A stretch of 64,000 nucleotides of DNA from assembly GCF_028502605.1 (NCBI RefSeq), contig NC_079237.1:3286001-3350000 (forward strand). Direction: 5' to 3'. The position numbers and the translations under genes are program-made. How positions within the stretch are numbered: position 1 is the stretch's first letter; every line of letters starts with the position of its first letter. This DNA comes from Trichoderma breve (lineage: Eukaryota; Ascomycota; Sordariomycetes; Hypocreales; Hypocreaceae). Under the pieces are notes generated by a model. That model was given only the letters and a program-made list of their open reading frames with translations. It searched no databases and was not told the origin of the DNA. Of the stretch, positions 45,242-58,481 are shown piece after piece.

Positions 45242-45798
45242 TGTATCGGATCTCGTATGCGCCGTTTGCGCGTTTCTACAGACGACAAAGACAGCCTTGG
45301 ACGAGTGTGAATTATACAGGCTGGAGTCGATTTTGATGCCCCTCGTTGATGTTTTGATAAGAACTTTTGGCAGACTATCGCCTCGGTGGGGCCGTTTTGA
45401 TCTCCAGCCAAAAAATAGCCTTGTTCCGTTAGCGTTACGGAGCGAAAGGCAAAGCTCACAGTAACAGACGGAAAATATAAGGCAAACGGAAGCAAACGGA
45501 GCACCGTAATGCCCCTCACCGTAACCAATTTTTTTTTCTCCTCGGTGGCAGAAAATACTGCACCGCTCGGAAAAAGCCAACTGCCGGGCGCCCGGCAGCA
45601 CCCGAAATTCAGAGCTGCCAGAGCCGGTAATTTGCTGGCTGGACCGACGATATTCCCTTTCTGCAAGCTTGCAGCTCAAAACTCAATTCGCTCTCCCTCT
45701 CGCAGCGTTGCAACTCGCGGCGCTTCTCTAGATTTCTTTTTTCCTCCCTTCTTTGGAACCCTCTCCTCTCTCTCTTCTTTTTCTCCTCTTCCACAGCC
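45242..45798. other. Bidirectional promoter between ELP3 and succinyl-CoA ligase alpha
   Basis: About 560 bp. The right part is a long CT-rich tract (45720-45798) typical of highly expressed fungal genes. No further gene. Confidence 0.5.
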
Positions 45799-47117
<1,319 letters not shown>

Positions 47118-47906
47118 ATCAAGTCTCGTTCTTTTGATGTTTTTTTCTTACAAGGAAACAAGAAAAAAGAAGCAACAAAGAGTGGACTTGGTGAACTTTG
47201 CATCATTTAATTCAGATAAACTAAATTTATAAAAAAAAAATCATCACATGGGGGGAGTGGTTGGCTGTTTCAAAATGGCTGGTGATGGCTTTCTGGAGCA
47301 TGTGGATAGGAAGGAAACGGAAGAATATGTCCTTGTCAGGGCGACGGGCTGACTTCTTTGTTTGTTTTCGCTTAATTCTGTTGTTTCGTAGGTACGTGAT
47401 AGATTCGGTGTCATGGGAGGGCAATGTGCCTTTTCGCTATTCTTGGTCTACCTCTGAACATACGTAGGCGTGTTTCTCCCTATGATACTTTACAGAAAAT
47501 AAAAAAGACAAACGCTATATTGAGTGCAATATGCTACCTAATTCCGACCTTGATAACTCCAGAGTCGCTGTATACCTGATAGCATGCGCTCCCGGGGCAC
47601 CAATGATGCCCTAAACACCCATCTCTCCTGAACTTCTAAATGACTCTTCAGGTGTCCAGTTAGTCACCACCATTCAATAAGCGACTCGGCTCTCGTAAGC
47701 AACTGTCCCGTCAATCCCGAGTCTACAAATTTCAGGGACAGGATTTTGGAGCACAACCGAGCCAAAGAACAGAGCTTCAGGGGAAGAAACAGAAAACCCA
47801 GAAAAAAAATTCAACCCTCAGTCCATGTAAATAAACTCCAATTCATTTTGCCACTCGATGTTGGGAAGGGGAGAGGTTGGTGGCTCCTAAATTTCCCTCA
47901 TGCTTC
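47118..47906. other. Intergenic, convergent genes; 3' regions only
   Basis: 3' flanks of the ligase and E2 genes. Nothing else recognised. Confidence 0.5.
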
Positions 47907-48745
47907 CTAAGGCTGCTCACCAAGAAGTCGAGTTGTTACGTCCGACATGCGAGACGGAGGTAGGTTTTCATGGAATTTGTCGATGCGGAAAAACTCGAGA
48001 GTTGCCACCACATTATCGAGGTCAAATCCCATTGCCGTAAACTGTTCGACCAAGACTGGCTTGTATCCATGGTACCTGCGCCTTGTTGTTAGCCTTCTGT
48101 CCTTTGTTCCAGAGTATCCATAAGCATCGTGGCATACCGGCTCGCATCGACAGCAGTTGTTGGTCTGGCCAGGCTTCTGAATATAGTTAGGTCGAGGTTT
48201 CGCTGTCGCGGCGCACCAGCGTGCCTGACTGCCCACTCGTGAGCCATCTGCACAAATGAGTCGGGATTGTCGAGCAGCATCCGTGCAACTTCGCCGTCCT
48301 GTGGATCTGAGGGGTTTGGGTTTTCGAGAAGCATTCGGACGGAGAGGAGAGCCGTCTTGATCGTTTGGACAGGGGACCAGTTCTTGTTGAGGGTATCGAG
48401 ACAAATGACGCCCTAGAAGCAAGCGAAATCGTGAGTAAAGATTTTTCGCTAGCAGTCCAGTGAATCCGGCAAATGGGTGACACATACCGTCTGACTGCTG
48501 ACATTAGGATGCCAGATCCTAGTCTCAAACTTCATCTTGGGTGGCTTGAAGGGGTAGTCGGTGGGAAGCTGAATGTGAATCACGAATTTGCCACCAGCGT
48601 ACGGCGTATTTCCAGGGCCAAAGAACCAGCCCTTGAGAGCGGTCAACGAGCCCTCTTGTTCCAAGGCAGCATGAATGCCGGAAGTGTCCTTGTCCTCGGT
48701 CAGATCCTGCAGCTCCTTCATTATACGGCGATCTCTGCTAGACAT
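47907..48745 (-). CDS. Ubiquitin-conjugating enzyme E2 with C-terminal UBA domain (Ubc1/E2-25K-like)
   Basis: Exons 48745-48488, 48412-48138 and 48075-47907 encode 233 residues. The UBC fold is complete: GPGNTPYAGGKFVIHIQLP, YPFKPPKMKFETRIWHPNV, and after the first intron the active-site Cys in GVICLDTLNKNWSPV. The C-terminal part VEQFTAMGFDLDNVVATLEFF is a UBA domain. This pair identifies the Ubc1/UBE2K class, which builds K48 chains for the proteasome; RPT2 follows 1.4 kb away. An insertion between the two domains (RHAGAPRQRNLDLTIFRSL) is short. Confidence 0.93.
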
Positions 48746-50130
48746 GGTGCCGAAACTTGACGTAGCCGAAGCTATCGTGGACTTGAGGGGTTGTGTGTAT
48801 TGGAGAGCGAAAGTATGGGTCCAAAGTATACTGGCGATGGCGGAGCGAGCGTTGGAGCACGGTGACGATAATATGTCGCCTGTCGAGGTTTGGTGTAGAG
48901 AGTCGAAGTCTGGCGATGGCAGAGGGGTGGTCGAAGAGGCTTTGGGTTTAGGCTGGATGGGCAGAGAAGTCGCCTATCGGCGTTGTGTGCCAGGAGCAAT
49001 CGATTGAGGAGGGGCGCTGCGGCTATCGACGTCAGGCCGGGCAGTTTTAGCGCTGCAGCTACCGGGTCCGGGTCCCTAGGACGGGCTTTGTAGGTGCAAC
49101 TCCGAAGTCAATCTTCGCTGTGAGTGGCACTTGAAGCGCTGGAACATTCCGAGCAAAACCCTCCACCGCAGTCCGAGTGTCACGCAACGGCAGCTTTGCT
49201 CTTGATTTGGTCAGGCAGAGGGCATGAAGTAAGGCATTGAGGTCCATATTTAGCCCAAGTGCGTGCAGGGAACCGAATCCTTGCGCCGCATCACCACAGA
49301 GCAACCGACAGCCAACCGGTCACTTGTGCTCCGGAGAGCGAGGTGGGTAAAGGCTGGTGGTAGCGGTGCCGGTACCCATATTGAGGCGTATTGGCAACAG
49401 GCTGTGCTCGTGAACAAACTCGAGTGGCTTTTCTGGGCTGTGAATCAGGCACACATGGCTCCGTATATGCGGGGTGTTTCGTTGGAAGATTCCAGAGATG
49501 CCAGGTCGCAGGGAGTGGGAGGCCAATTTAATTGGTAGCGTAGCATGGGCAACTCATCTTTTTCCATCAATTTGAAACAAAAATGTACGAAGGAAGAGTA
49601 ACATGTAGCATCTATCCAGGCATGATGCAGTCGTTACAATCAGGTCTGGCTTGTGGATAAATGGTAGCCAAGCTTGCTTGCTTATGTGATCCTTGACGTA
49701 CCATTCGTCCATTCATCCATGCATCTTGCATTCATTCAGATGCATCATTTATACGAACAAGCTTCAATAGATTGAATCTAATCCGCTTGAGGGTTAGCAT
49801 CAATAATGACGGGATCATCGAAACAGAAGCCCAATGGAAGAAGCTGACAATTCCCAACATCCAGCTCTCTGTTGCTAATCACGTGATGTATTGAAGTTGA
49901 AGGCACGTGATCCGCCTGTAGCTGTCGTGTCTCTCTGGCGCCTAGCCCAAAGGCATGGGTGCTTGTGCAGCATCAGCCTAGCGACTGCCGACTCGCCTCT
50001 CCGTCATTATCATCATCAATTCAGCCTCTTCTCCAGCTTTGCCCGATTCTTAGAGGATTGCTATTTTGAGAGAGAGGAAACGTCAAACAAACTTTTCAAA
50101 TAGCAGCCTTCCAGAGCTTGACCAGTCAAG
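48746..50130. other. Intergenic, divergent; promoters of the E2 and RPT2 genes
   Basis: About 1.4 kb. Open frames in 48772-49540 lie mostly in GC-rich leader sequence and have no family features. No gene recognised. Confidence 0.5.
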
Positions 50131-51692
50131 ATGGTGAGCTGCACTGCGTCTTTGTTGTTCTTGCTATGATGCAGCTATGCTGACATTTGCTTCTCCAGGG
50201 TCAAGGCCAGTCTGGTATGGGTGGTGAGGGGGGACGGAATGAAAAGGACAAGAAGGTACATCCATTCCCTCTCCACACTGTCGATATAGAACAGCACAGC
50301 TAAACGCCCATTACAGAAGGACAAGCCCAAGTACGAGCCCCCGCCGAGGCCAACAACCCGGGTCGGCCGCAAGAAGAGAAAGGCTGGCGGTACTAGCGCT
50401 GCTGCCAAGCTCCCTGCTGTCTATCCCACGAGCCGATGCAAGCTTCGGCTGCTGCGAATGCAGAGAATCCACGACCACCTGCTCCTCGAAGAAGAATATG
50501 TCGAGAACCAAGAGAGACTGCGCAAGGCCAAGGCCGCCAAGGAGGGTCAGATTGCCGGCCCCGACGTTGATGTCGATAGGTTAGCCGACGAGCGGGGCCG
50601 TGTCGACGATATGCGAGGAAGCCCAATGAGCGTCGGCACATTGGAAGAGCTCATTGACGATGATCATGCCATCGTGAGCAGCACTACGGGTCCTGAATAC
50701 TACGTCAGCATCATGAGCTTTGTCGACAAGGACCTCCTCGAGCCTGGCGCCAGCGTTCTGCTGCACCACAAGAGCGTCAGCATTGTTGGAGTCTTGACGG
50801 ATGACACAGACCCCATTGTCAGCGTCATGAAGCTCGACAAGGCGCCAACGGAGTCCTACGCTGATATCGGTGGTTTGGAGCAGCAGATTCAAGAGGTTCG
50901 AGAGTCAGTGGAGCTGCCATTGCTTCATCCCGAGCTGTACGAGGAGATGGGCATCAAGCCCCCCAAGGGTGTCATCCTATACGGTGCTCCTGGTACCGGA
51001 AAGACCCTTTTGGCAAAGGCAGTTGCCAACCAGACATCCGCTACGTTCTTGCGTATCGTGGGCAGCGAGCTGATTCAGAAGTATCTGGGAGATGGCCCCC
51101 GGTTGGTGCGACAGCTGTTCCAGGTTTGTCTCTCCCTTGCACCGGCTTTTCAATTGCCATTCGATGCTAACACTGAGAACAATAGGTTGCTGGTGAAAAT
51201 GCACCTTCCATTGTTTTCATTGATGAAATCGATGCCATTGGTACGAAACGATACGATTCCACGTCAGGAGGAGAGCGTGAAGTTCAGCGAACCATGCTGG
51301 AGCTTCTCAACCAGCTTGACGGCTTCGACGACCGCGGCGACGTCAAGGTCATCATGGCAACCAACAAGATCGATACGCTTGACCCTGCGCTGATCCGACC
51401 CGGCCGAATCGATCGAAAGATTCTGTTCGAGAACCCCGACCAGAACACGAAACGCAAGATCTTCACCCTACACACCTCCAAGATGAACCTGAACGATGAT
51501 GTAGATCTGGATGAGTTCATCTCCCAGAAGGATGACCTGTCTGGTGCCGATATCAAGGCCATTTGCTCAGAGGCTGGCATGATGGCTCTACGAGAGCGAC
51601 GCATGCGGGTGCAGATGGCGGATTTCCGATCTGCTCGAGAGCGGGTGTTGCGCACCAAGCAAGAGGGTGAGCCGGAGGGTCTGTATCTGTAA
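50131..51692 (+). CDS. RPT2: 26S proteasome regulatory ATPase Rpt2
   Basis: Exons 50131-50133 (the ATG only), 50199-50255, 50317-51123 and 51186-51692 encode 457 residues. The N-terminus [13 protein letters not shown] keeps the N-myristoylation signal of Rpt2. A coiled coil ([21 protein letters not shown]) and OB fold follow, then the AAA domain with Walker A GAPGTGKT, Walker [13 protein letters not shown] (assembled after the last intron), the arginine-finger region [11 protein letters not shown], and the C-terminal HbYX motif LYL that docks into the 20S ring. Splicing an exon of three nucleotides is seen clearly because the G-rich N-terminus is otherwise unreachable. Confidence 0.97.
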
Positions 51693-52678
51693 TGTGTGGC
51701 ATCCATGTGCAGCATTAGGTAGTGAGTGGTTCTTGAGGAAGCCGGGGGTTGCTGTGGTCCGAATCTTTTATAGAAGCATAGGAAACTGCCGGGCCACGGG
51801 GCAAAGTAATCAGCCACCAGTTGATGCGAGCTGTGAATCGAGAGCGAAAGTAATGATGCAGTCAAGCTTGTCTATGAACGAATCCAAGTCGTTTGTCTGC
51901 CTACCCTCTTTTTGCTGTGTTAACATGTACTCTATAATCCGAACAGAGATAGCTGCCTATGCACCAATCCATGTTTGGGTCCATATCAATGATGTGCTGT
52001 GCTATGCCCAACCTCTGGTTTATACCCAACCCCTGGTTTATAAAGTCCTTTGTAGTTTACTCTTTTTCCACGTCCCAAATAAACTCTGTCGCACATTCAA
52101 TACCTACCCTGTATAATAACGATAATAGGAATTCAGTGCTCTTTCTTTTCTTCAGGCCCATCTACCACCATCTCAGCACCCAAATGCTCATTCCGCTTAA
52201 TTTCCCCCTTCGTCCATTTCATTAATCTCAGGTCTACGTACCAGACTCTTGCACGTGGTGACATCAGCCAATACCAGCGCACACGTCACCTCACCCCCTT
52301 CTTCCAGCTCATTTCACCTTATCTTAGGTATACAAGCCAGAATCAAAACAAAACAAACACACACAAATACACATACTGAGTGCACATCCCGCTCTTCCTC
52401 CCTTTTCCTCTGCATAATCGGCATCATCACCATCATCGTCCTTTCTTTCCCATCTCCACCTCCGCATTTGGTCTCCTGCAGCCGCAACCGCAGCCGCTCG
52501 CTAGTCGCCCCCACCATCCCGCAAGCGATCCCATTCCATCATTGATCTTATTCATATCGTCTCATCTCATCTCACCTCACTTCTGAACTCGCACTTCATA
52601 TCCCACCACTACCAACAGCAACAGCTTTAAGGAACACACACAAGATATTGCTGCTCCATCTTGTTTTACTGCAAAACT
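51693..52678. other. Intergenic; 3' flank of RPT2 and long CT-rich leader of the next gene
   Basis: The stretch 52260-52660 is pyrimidine-rich with many CATCATC and CTCATCTCA runs, typical of a long 5' leader. Confidence 0.5.
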
Positions 52679-53334
52679 ATGTGCGCCGCAAAAGGCCCGA
52701 CGCAAAACGATGGCGACGCAAATGCTGGAACAAAGAGCCGTCTGGCAGCGCTGCTATCCACTGCATACTCTTATGCTCAGGGCTCTTTCAACTCTTTGAT
52801 TCCGCCGTCTTCTCGTCAACGCGCATATGATGCAGCATCATCGTTTGCCTCCGATCAACCGATACTTTTTGTACGTAAACCTCTTATATAAGAAAGCGCG
52901 ACGGGAGAGAGAGTTGGGCATCCTTTGACTAACACATACATGTGTATGTTCTACAGTCCTTTACCGTTTTCCAAGCTCTCTTCGCGCTCCTTCCCCTTCT
53001 GCTATTCTTCTCTTTTGCGTTGTCAACTATTCTCCTGGCCCTATCTGCCGCGTTTGCCTTTGCTTTTTTCTGGATCGGCATTGCGTGCCTCTTCTTGATC
53101 CCGACGCTGTTCATTACGGCATCTCTCGCAGTATTGTGCTGGGGAACGTCAGTTGGAAGCTTCGTTATCGCTAGAAAATTGTACCACTATGTGCCGGCAG
53201 CCAATCATCAGGAGAGGAATGATACCAAGTCGCCAGCAAGTGAGGATACGCTGGTTGTACCCGAGGTGGTGGTGTCGAATGGCGTTGAAGTCAAGAAGGA
53301 GGATCAGTTTGACGACGTCAAGAGCTTGGAGTGA
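52679..53334 (+). CDS. Promethin/LDAF1-like lipid-droplet membrane protein
   Basis: Exons 52679-52870 and 52957-53334 encode 189 residues. Two long hydrophobic hairpins lie at about residues 68-130 (FTVFQALFALLPLLLFFSF, ILLALSAAFAFAFFW, ACLFLIPTLFITASLAVLCWG), between an N-terminal amphipathic part (RLAALLSTAYSYAQGSF) and an acidic C-terminus. This matches the promethin domain of LDAF1/TMEM159 and yeast Ldo proteins, which work with seipin at lipid-droplet formation sites in the ER. The assignment rests on topology and the SYAQGSFNSLIP region and is moderately sure. Confidence 0.65.
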
Positions 53335-54439
53335 TGTACTGGGAGAAAAGGATGAGTCTCGTGGTTTTCAACAGGCGTAGTATTATTTTTCTTGCGTAGG
53401 TAGTACTTGGCACAGATTAGATGTGCTCTTCGATATCCAGATGTTATTACTAGAGCATGAAAGGAGTTGTGATTGTTGCGTCTACATATTACCCATGTAC
53501 AGCAACCCCCATCACATAAATCATCGAACTATTTTACTAAAGATCAAAGCAGAGCTATTTGACATGTGATTATACTGACCGCTCAAGAGATGTAGTAGCA
53601 TGGCTAGTGACGGTGATCAACAGGAGAAGACATCCATTGGTTAGCCTTACCCTAGGTATGAAGCATTGTCAAGCACGGTGAAATGACAAAAAGGGTATTC
53701 CGTTCCTCAGACCCTGGAATAACGGCAGCATTCACCGCTTTCAGTAGCCAGAAGAAGAAAGCTCGAGGTTTTTATATCCATCCAATGATTAATCAACGTG
53801 ATCTTGTCCTCAGCTAATGTGGTTGCTATGCTATTCCTGGTAATATCCACGCCTAGATTCATCTTGCAGCACCACAATCGCTATGCTTGTCTAGGCCTAG
53901 TCGAGAGATTGAGCCAAAAAGGCTATATTGTTTTACACGAGCTGATATTCAGGAACCACACAGCCCGCACCCAAACGTCAATATGCGGGTCGTAGATTCA
54001 CCGTAACAAATCAACGCCGTATTAAATAATGCCTCGTTACCGCCAAGACGGAAGAAGCAGACATGATAAGAGCAGATCGCGTCCTCAGCGAGTTAGACCA
54101 CTGGAGATAGCACATGGTTCAGCATCTCCAGAATGACGTCGCGAGCTGCAGATATGGATCCTCGAGCTCGGAATTGCCCCTTTGAAAGCGGGCGGTATTA
54201 ATTGCATCCATGGGGTACGGGGTGCTGACAGCAGCGGTACCTGCTCGTGCACACAATCGAGGCACTCCTTTGAGGTACCGACAATAACCCCGCCATGTAC
54301 CCCGCCAATCCCGCCATAGGGGCCTTTTTCTTTAGCCCAGGACCCCTCCAAAAGGTCAGGTTGGGATTCTGATTCTGCCTATTTCGCATCCTCAACCTCA
54401 CAGATATCGCCAGTAATCACGGTCATTGATCCAGTCAAA
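53335..54439. other. Intergenic; nothing certain
   Basis: About 1.1 kb. Three CCCGCCA copies at about 54286-54318 lie in the ARMT1 upstream region and could be control elements. No gene recognised. Confidence 0.45.
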
Positions 54440-56191
54440 ATGGAGTTTGATACCAAGACTCGTACGGAAAAATTCCATCTGCTGCTCCCGTTGCTACGAT
54501 CAATTCATGGCTAACTCGCGATGCAGCAAAGTCGGTCACCAACGACCCCACGTCCTTTGCGAGCGACTCGGTTCGCATGCGATGGCCCATCATTCTCGTG
54601 AGCGATCCCTCGACTCGACAGCTTTCGAACAAAGCGTTTTTCATTTCTATCTAACAGTTATCTTCATTTAATAGACTGGTGCTGTGGATGACGTCTACAA
54701 AACCATTTCTGCCACGGAGGATGCCGAGAAGCAGGCGGAGGGCAAGAAGATTATTGAGCAGCTGGGCGCCCTCAAGTACGAGATGCTGCACGACCGACAG
54801 ATGACGTATGGACTCCGACTTTCGATTAACAGAAGAGACAAATATTAACGGTTATACCTTGTAGGCCTCTGGTCGAGGACGGATTCTCAGACGAGACGGC
54901 CGCCTACAACAAGGAGCTCGAGCAGCTGGGTAACCCAACCTGGTTCCAAGTCCCCTGGCTGTTTTCCGAATGCTACATGTACCGGTATGTCGCAAATTCA
55001 GAAAAATAACTTCTTACAAGCTCTATCATACTAAATCACTACACAGACGCATCAACACATTCTTCACTACGACTCAGCACTGGAAATCCTACGACCTCTT
55101 TGCCCGTCAGAAGATCGACAGCTTCCGGACCTCTCGCAATGCCGTTGCAGAGCTTGCCGCAAGATATGAAGACATCGTTACAAAGATTCGCGCTGATAAG
55201 AACATCACTCATGACTCCGAGGCTGAAAAGATCCTCTTCATGGAAATGTGCGAGGTCTGCCTCTGGGGTAATGCGACTGATTTGTCGCTACTCACCACCA
55301 TGACCTACGAGGATATCCAGAGACTGCAGGGTAGCGAAGCCAGAAAGGCCGCCGAGAAGAATATCCTTGTCAACAAACTTCCCCAAGCTTACGATCTGCT
55401 CAACAAGGCTCGAGCTGAGGGCAAAAAGGAGCGTCGCGTGGACTTTGTTCTTGATAACTCTGGCTTCGAGCTCTACGTCGACCTGGTGCTGGCTGGCTAC
55501 CTTCTCAACACGGGTCTTGCTACTCACATTGTCCTCCGCCCCAAGTCAATCCCCTGGTTTGTCTCTGATGTTATGCCCGCAGACTTCGCTGCCCTCCTGA
55601 GCGCTCTCGCCAACCCCAGGAAATTCTTCGAAGCTCCGACGGAAGAAGAGACGGTCGCGGAAAAGACCCCCGCGCCTCTGTCAGATAAGGAGGCCCAGAG
55701 TCTGTCATTCGTCTTCCAGGATTGGGCGACACAGCATGGTGAGGGTCAGCTGGCTATCCGGCCCAACAGGTACTGGACTGCTGGTGGCTCTTTCTGGCGA
55801 CTTCCCCACGAGGCCCCTGAGCTGTACGAAGATTTAAAGCAGGCTGAGCTTGTCATTTTCAAGGGTGATTTGAACTACCGAAAGCTGACTGGTGATGTAA
55901 GTAACCTCGTAACCTCTGTTATGACAATATCCACAAATTCCATTAACTAACGCTTTCTAGGCTTCCTGGGACCCCACCACTCCTTTCACAGAGGCTCTCG
56001 GCTCCATGGGCGCTGGTTCAGGCGTCAACGTCATGTCTCTACGAACCTGCAAGGCCGATGTCGTTGTTGATCTTCCCGCTGGAAAAGATGAAGAGCTGAG
56101 AGCTCTTGAGGGCGGAGGCGGTGATTCTGGCGCCAGAAAATGGGCATGGAGCGGCAAGTGGGCAGTTGTGTCCTTGTCTGAGGGCAAATAA
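54440..56191 (+). CDS. ARMT1/DUF89 family damage-control phosphatase
   Basis: Exons 54440-54461, 54527-54597, 54675-54805, 54865-54984, 55047-55896 and 55961-56191 encode 474 residues. The 22-nt first exon (MEFDTKT) and next exons restore the family start SFASDSVRMRWPIILTGAVDDVYKT. Active-site motifs are EVCLWGNATDLSLL (Asn and Asp for metal), LDNSGFELYVDLVLAGYLL, IVLRPKSIPWFVSDV, and VIFKGDLNYRKLTGD. The family (yeast YMR027W, human ARMT1) hydrolyses phosphorylated sugars such as fructose-1-phosphate to remove damaging metabolites. Cytosolic; all junctions keep frame. Confidence 0.93.
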
Positions 56192-56568
56192 GATGAAAAA
56201 TGGTACTATAGCGATATGTTTGTCAAAGAACTGTTTAAATGAAACCCTGGAAAAGATGGACTCATAGATGTATAGAGATTATAGAGCCCAAGATGAGGAA
56301 AAGTTATAGATTCAGTATTCCGTATGTCTTTACATAGGATAAGAAGAGTTGGCGAGAATATGGATACTGATGAGAAGCATTTACTAACATATTCGACTAA
56401 CTACCTATACAAAGAAACGGACAAAATACCTCTTTTCGGTTAACTACTGGCTACAAAAGCCATCAAATCCACCAAAGAACAACCATCATCATTCCGTTTG
56501 CTTACCAACCCCCCTACTACTCTTCCATTCATACCTTCTCAACAGCACCGCTCTTCGTAATCCGAGAT
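56192..56568. other. Intergenic, convergent genes; nothing recognised
   Basis: 3' flanks of the ARMT1-like and wall-protein genes. Confidence 0.5.
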
Positions 56569-58481
56569 TTACCAAATTCTTCGGCCCCTGAATCCGTAAG
56601 ACGGCGGGAGCTCATACGACGGAATATCATAAGATGGAGGCCCATACGAAGGCGGAACAGGGTACCCAGTCAACGAACTCGATGCCGTTGAAGTTGTTGC
56701 GCCGCTTGAGGATGATTTGGTCGTGGTTGTTGTGTGGAAGGTGGTGGAAGTGGCTGAGGGCTGTGTGACTGCGTCGGCGGTGGATGCGTATGAGATGGTG
56801 CTCGAATTTGAAGATGAAGTGGAAGATGAAGATGAAAAATAAGATGTAGTGGATGTTTCGCTAGATGGGACGGAGTAGTGTGAGCTGCCTGATACTTTTG
56901 AAGTAGTTTCCGCTAAGGCGGAAGAATCGATAGAGATGCTTGAGGGGGGAAGGATGTATGAACTTGTGCTGAGAGATGTGGAGTGGGAAGAATATCCGGT
57001 TCCTGTGATTGTTGTTGTTGTTGCGTTGGGTAGAGTGTAGATGTGAGATGGACTTGTGGAAGATTCGGTGCAGGATGTGTATGCGGAGGAGTGGGTGGTG
57101 TGAGTGGTTGTGGCGGGTGAAGCTGATGAGTCGGTGGATCCGACTTGTGTGGAAGAGGAGGACGAGGATGCAGAGGAAGACGAAGATGAAGTCGAGGAAG
57201 ATAATAAGCTTCCAGATGGAGTGGTTGTGTATCTGGTTGAGATACTTGAGGTAGATGGTTGATTGGTAGAACCTGTGGATGTCTCTGAAGATGATCCAGT
57301 GGTGGAGGCGGAAGAAGACCTAGTTGTAGACTCTGTTGACGAGGCGGTAGAAGATTCACTTCCTGATGTTGTGGAGGATTTGGAGGATATTATACCGGTG
57401 CTTGTAGAAGAGGTCTTAGACGTTGATGCCGTTGATGAAGCTGTGGAAGATTGACCACTGGAACTAGAAGATGTTCCCGAAGATGAGGAGCCTGTGGTAG
57501 TAGAGGTAGGTGTGGACTTGGACTCCGTGGAAGAAACAGTCGAAGACTTCCCGGTAGACTCAGACACGGTAGAGTAAATGGTTAGCGTGGAAGACTCCGT
57601 CGTAGACTTGGCAGTGTCCGATAGGGTGTGGCTATAGCTTTCAGAGTGTGAATTTCCTGGAACAGTCACAGTCTGCGTAATAGTCGACTTGAGCGTCGTC
57701 AGAGTCGTGCTCTCAGAAGCTGTCCCTGTTGTGCTTTCAGATTTGGTCACTGTAGAACTCCCAGACGTTGTCCCCGTAGTGCTGTCAAATGATGAAGGTG
57801 TCTCACGAGCTTGAGTAGTAGAGGGAAATTTGAAAGTAGTCTCTCGGCTAGAAGTTGAAGTTGAAAGTGAGGTGGAGTACAGAGAAGAAGATGACATGGA
57901 TGGGGAAATAGAGGTGCTAGAGAGAACAGACGAATCTGTGCTTCCTCTCGCGGTGAGGGATTCACAGTTGTATCCTTGAGAGCAGTTTGATGTGGTGGTT
58001 CCAGGGAGTTGGCTCGAGTCAGTGGTGGTGGTAGAAGCTCCGGTAGTGGTGGAAGACGAAGTGCTGCTCTTCACAGTTCCCGTTGAGATTGTACCAGTAG
58101 TTGTGCTGGTGCTGTAGGTACTTGAAACCACCGATGGTATGGAATACGTAGATTGAGAAGAGCTTGAGCCGGACGAAACAGAGCCAGTAGTAGATGTAGC
58201 AATGGAAGTAGACTTTGACACCGTCTCTGTCTCCGTTGTGGACGAAATAGATAGAGTCAAGGAAGTAGTCGAGGTGCAGCTTGTCACAGTTGAATAGCAC
58301 GACGAGGCACATGCCGTGACGGTCTCCGTCTTGGTCGTTGTCACAGTGACGGTATGATCTGTGGCAGCAACAAGACTGGCGCTGCTATCATGTTAGCTTA
58401 AGGCCTTATTCATCTTCCATGTAATCCAGATCTAGCTTACCCAATGCCCATGAGGGCCAAGAGGATCGTTTTATTCACCAT
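56569..58481 (-). CDS. Secreted Ser/Thr-rich mucin-like cell-wall protein
   Basis: Exons 58481-58441 and 58381-56569 encode 617 residues. A signal peptide (MVNKTILLALMGIGASLVAA) spans the intron. A short Cys-containing segment follows (ACASSCYSTVTSC), then about 500 residues made almost only of Ser and Thr, a typical O-mannosylated stalk. The C-terminus is different: a Pro/Tyr run with repeats PPSY, GPPSY, DIPSY and ELPPSY, ending RGRRIW. No GPI-anchor signal is seen, so the protein is probably soluble or wall-linked in another way. Function cannot be named; adhesion or wall protection is likely. Confidence 0.85.
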
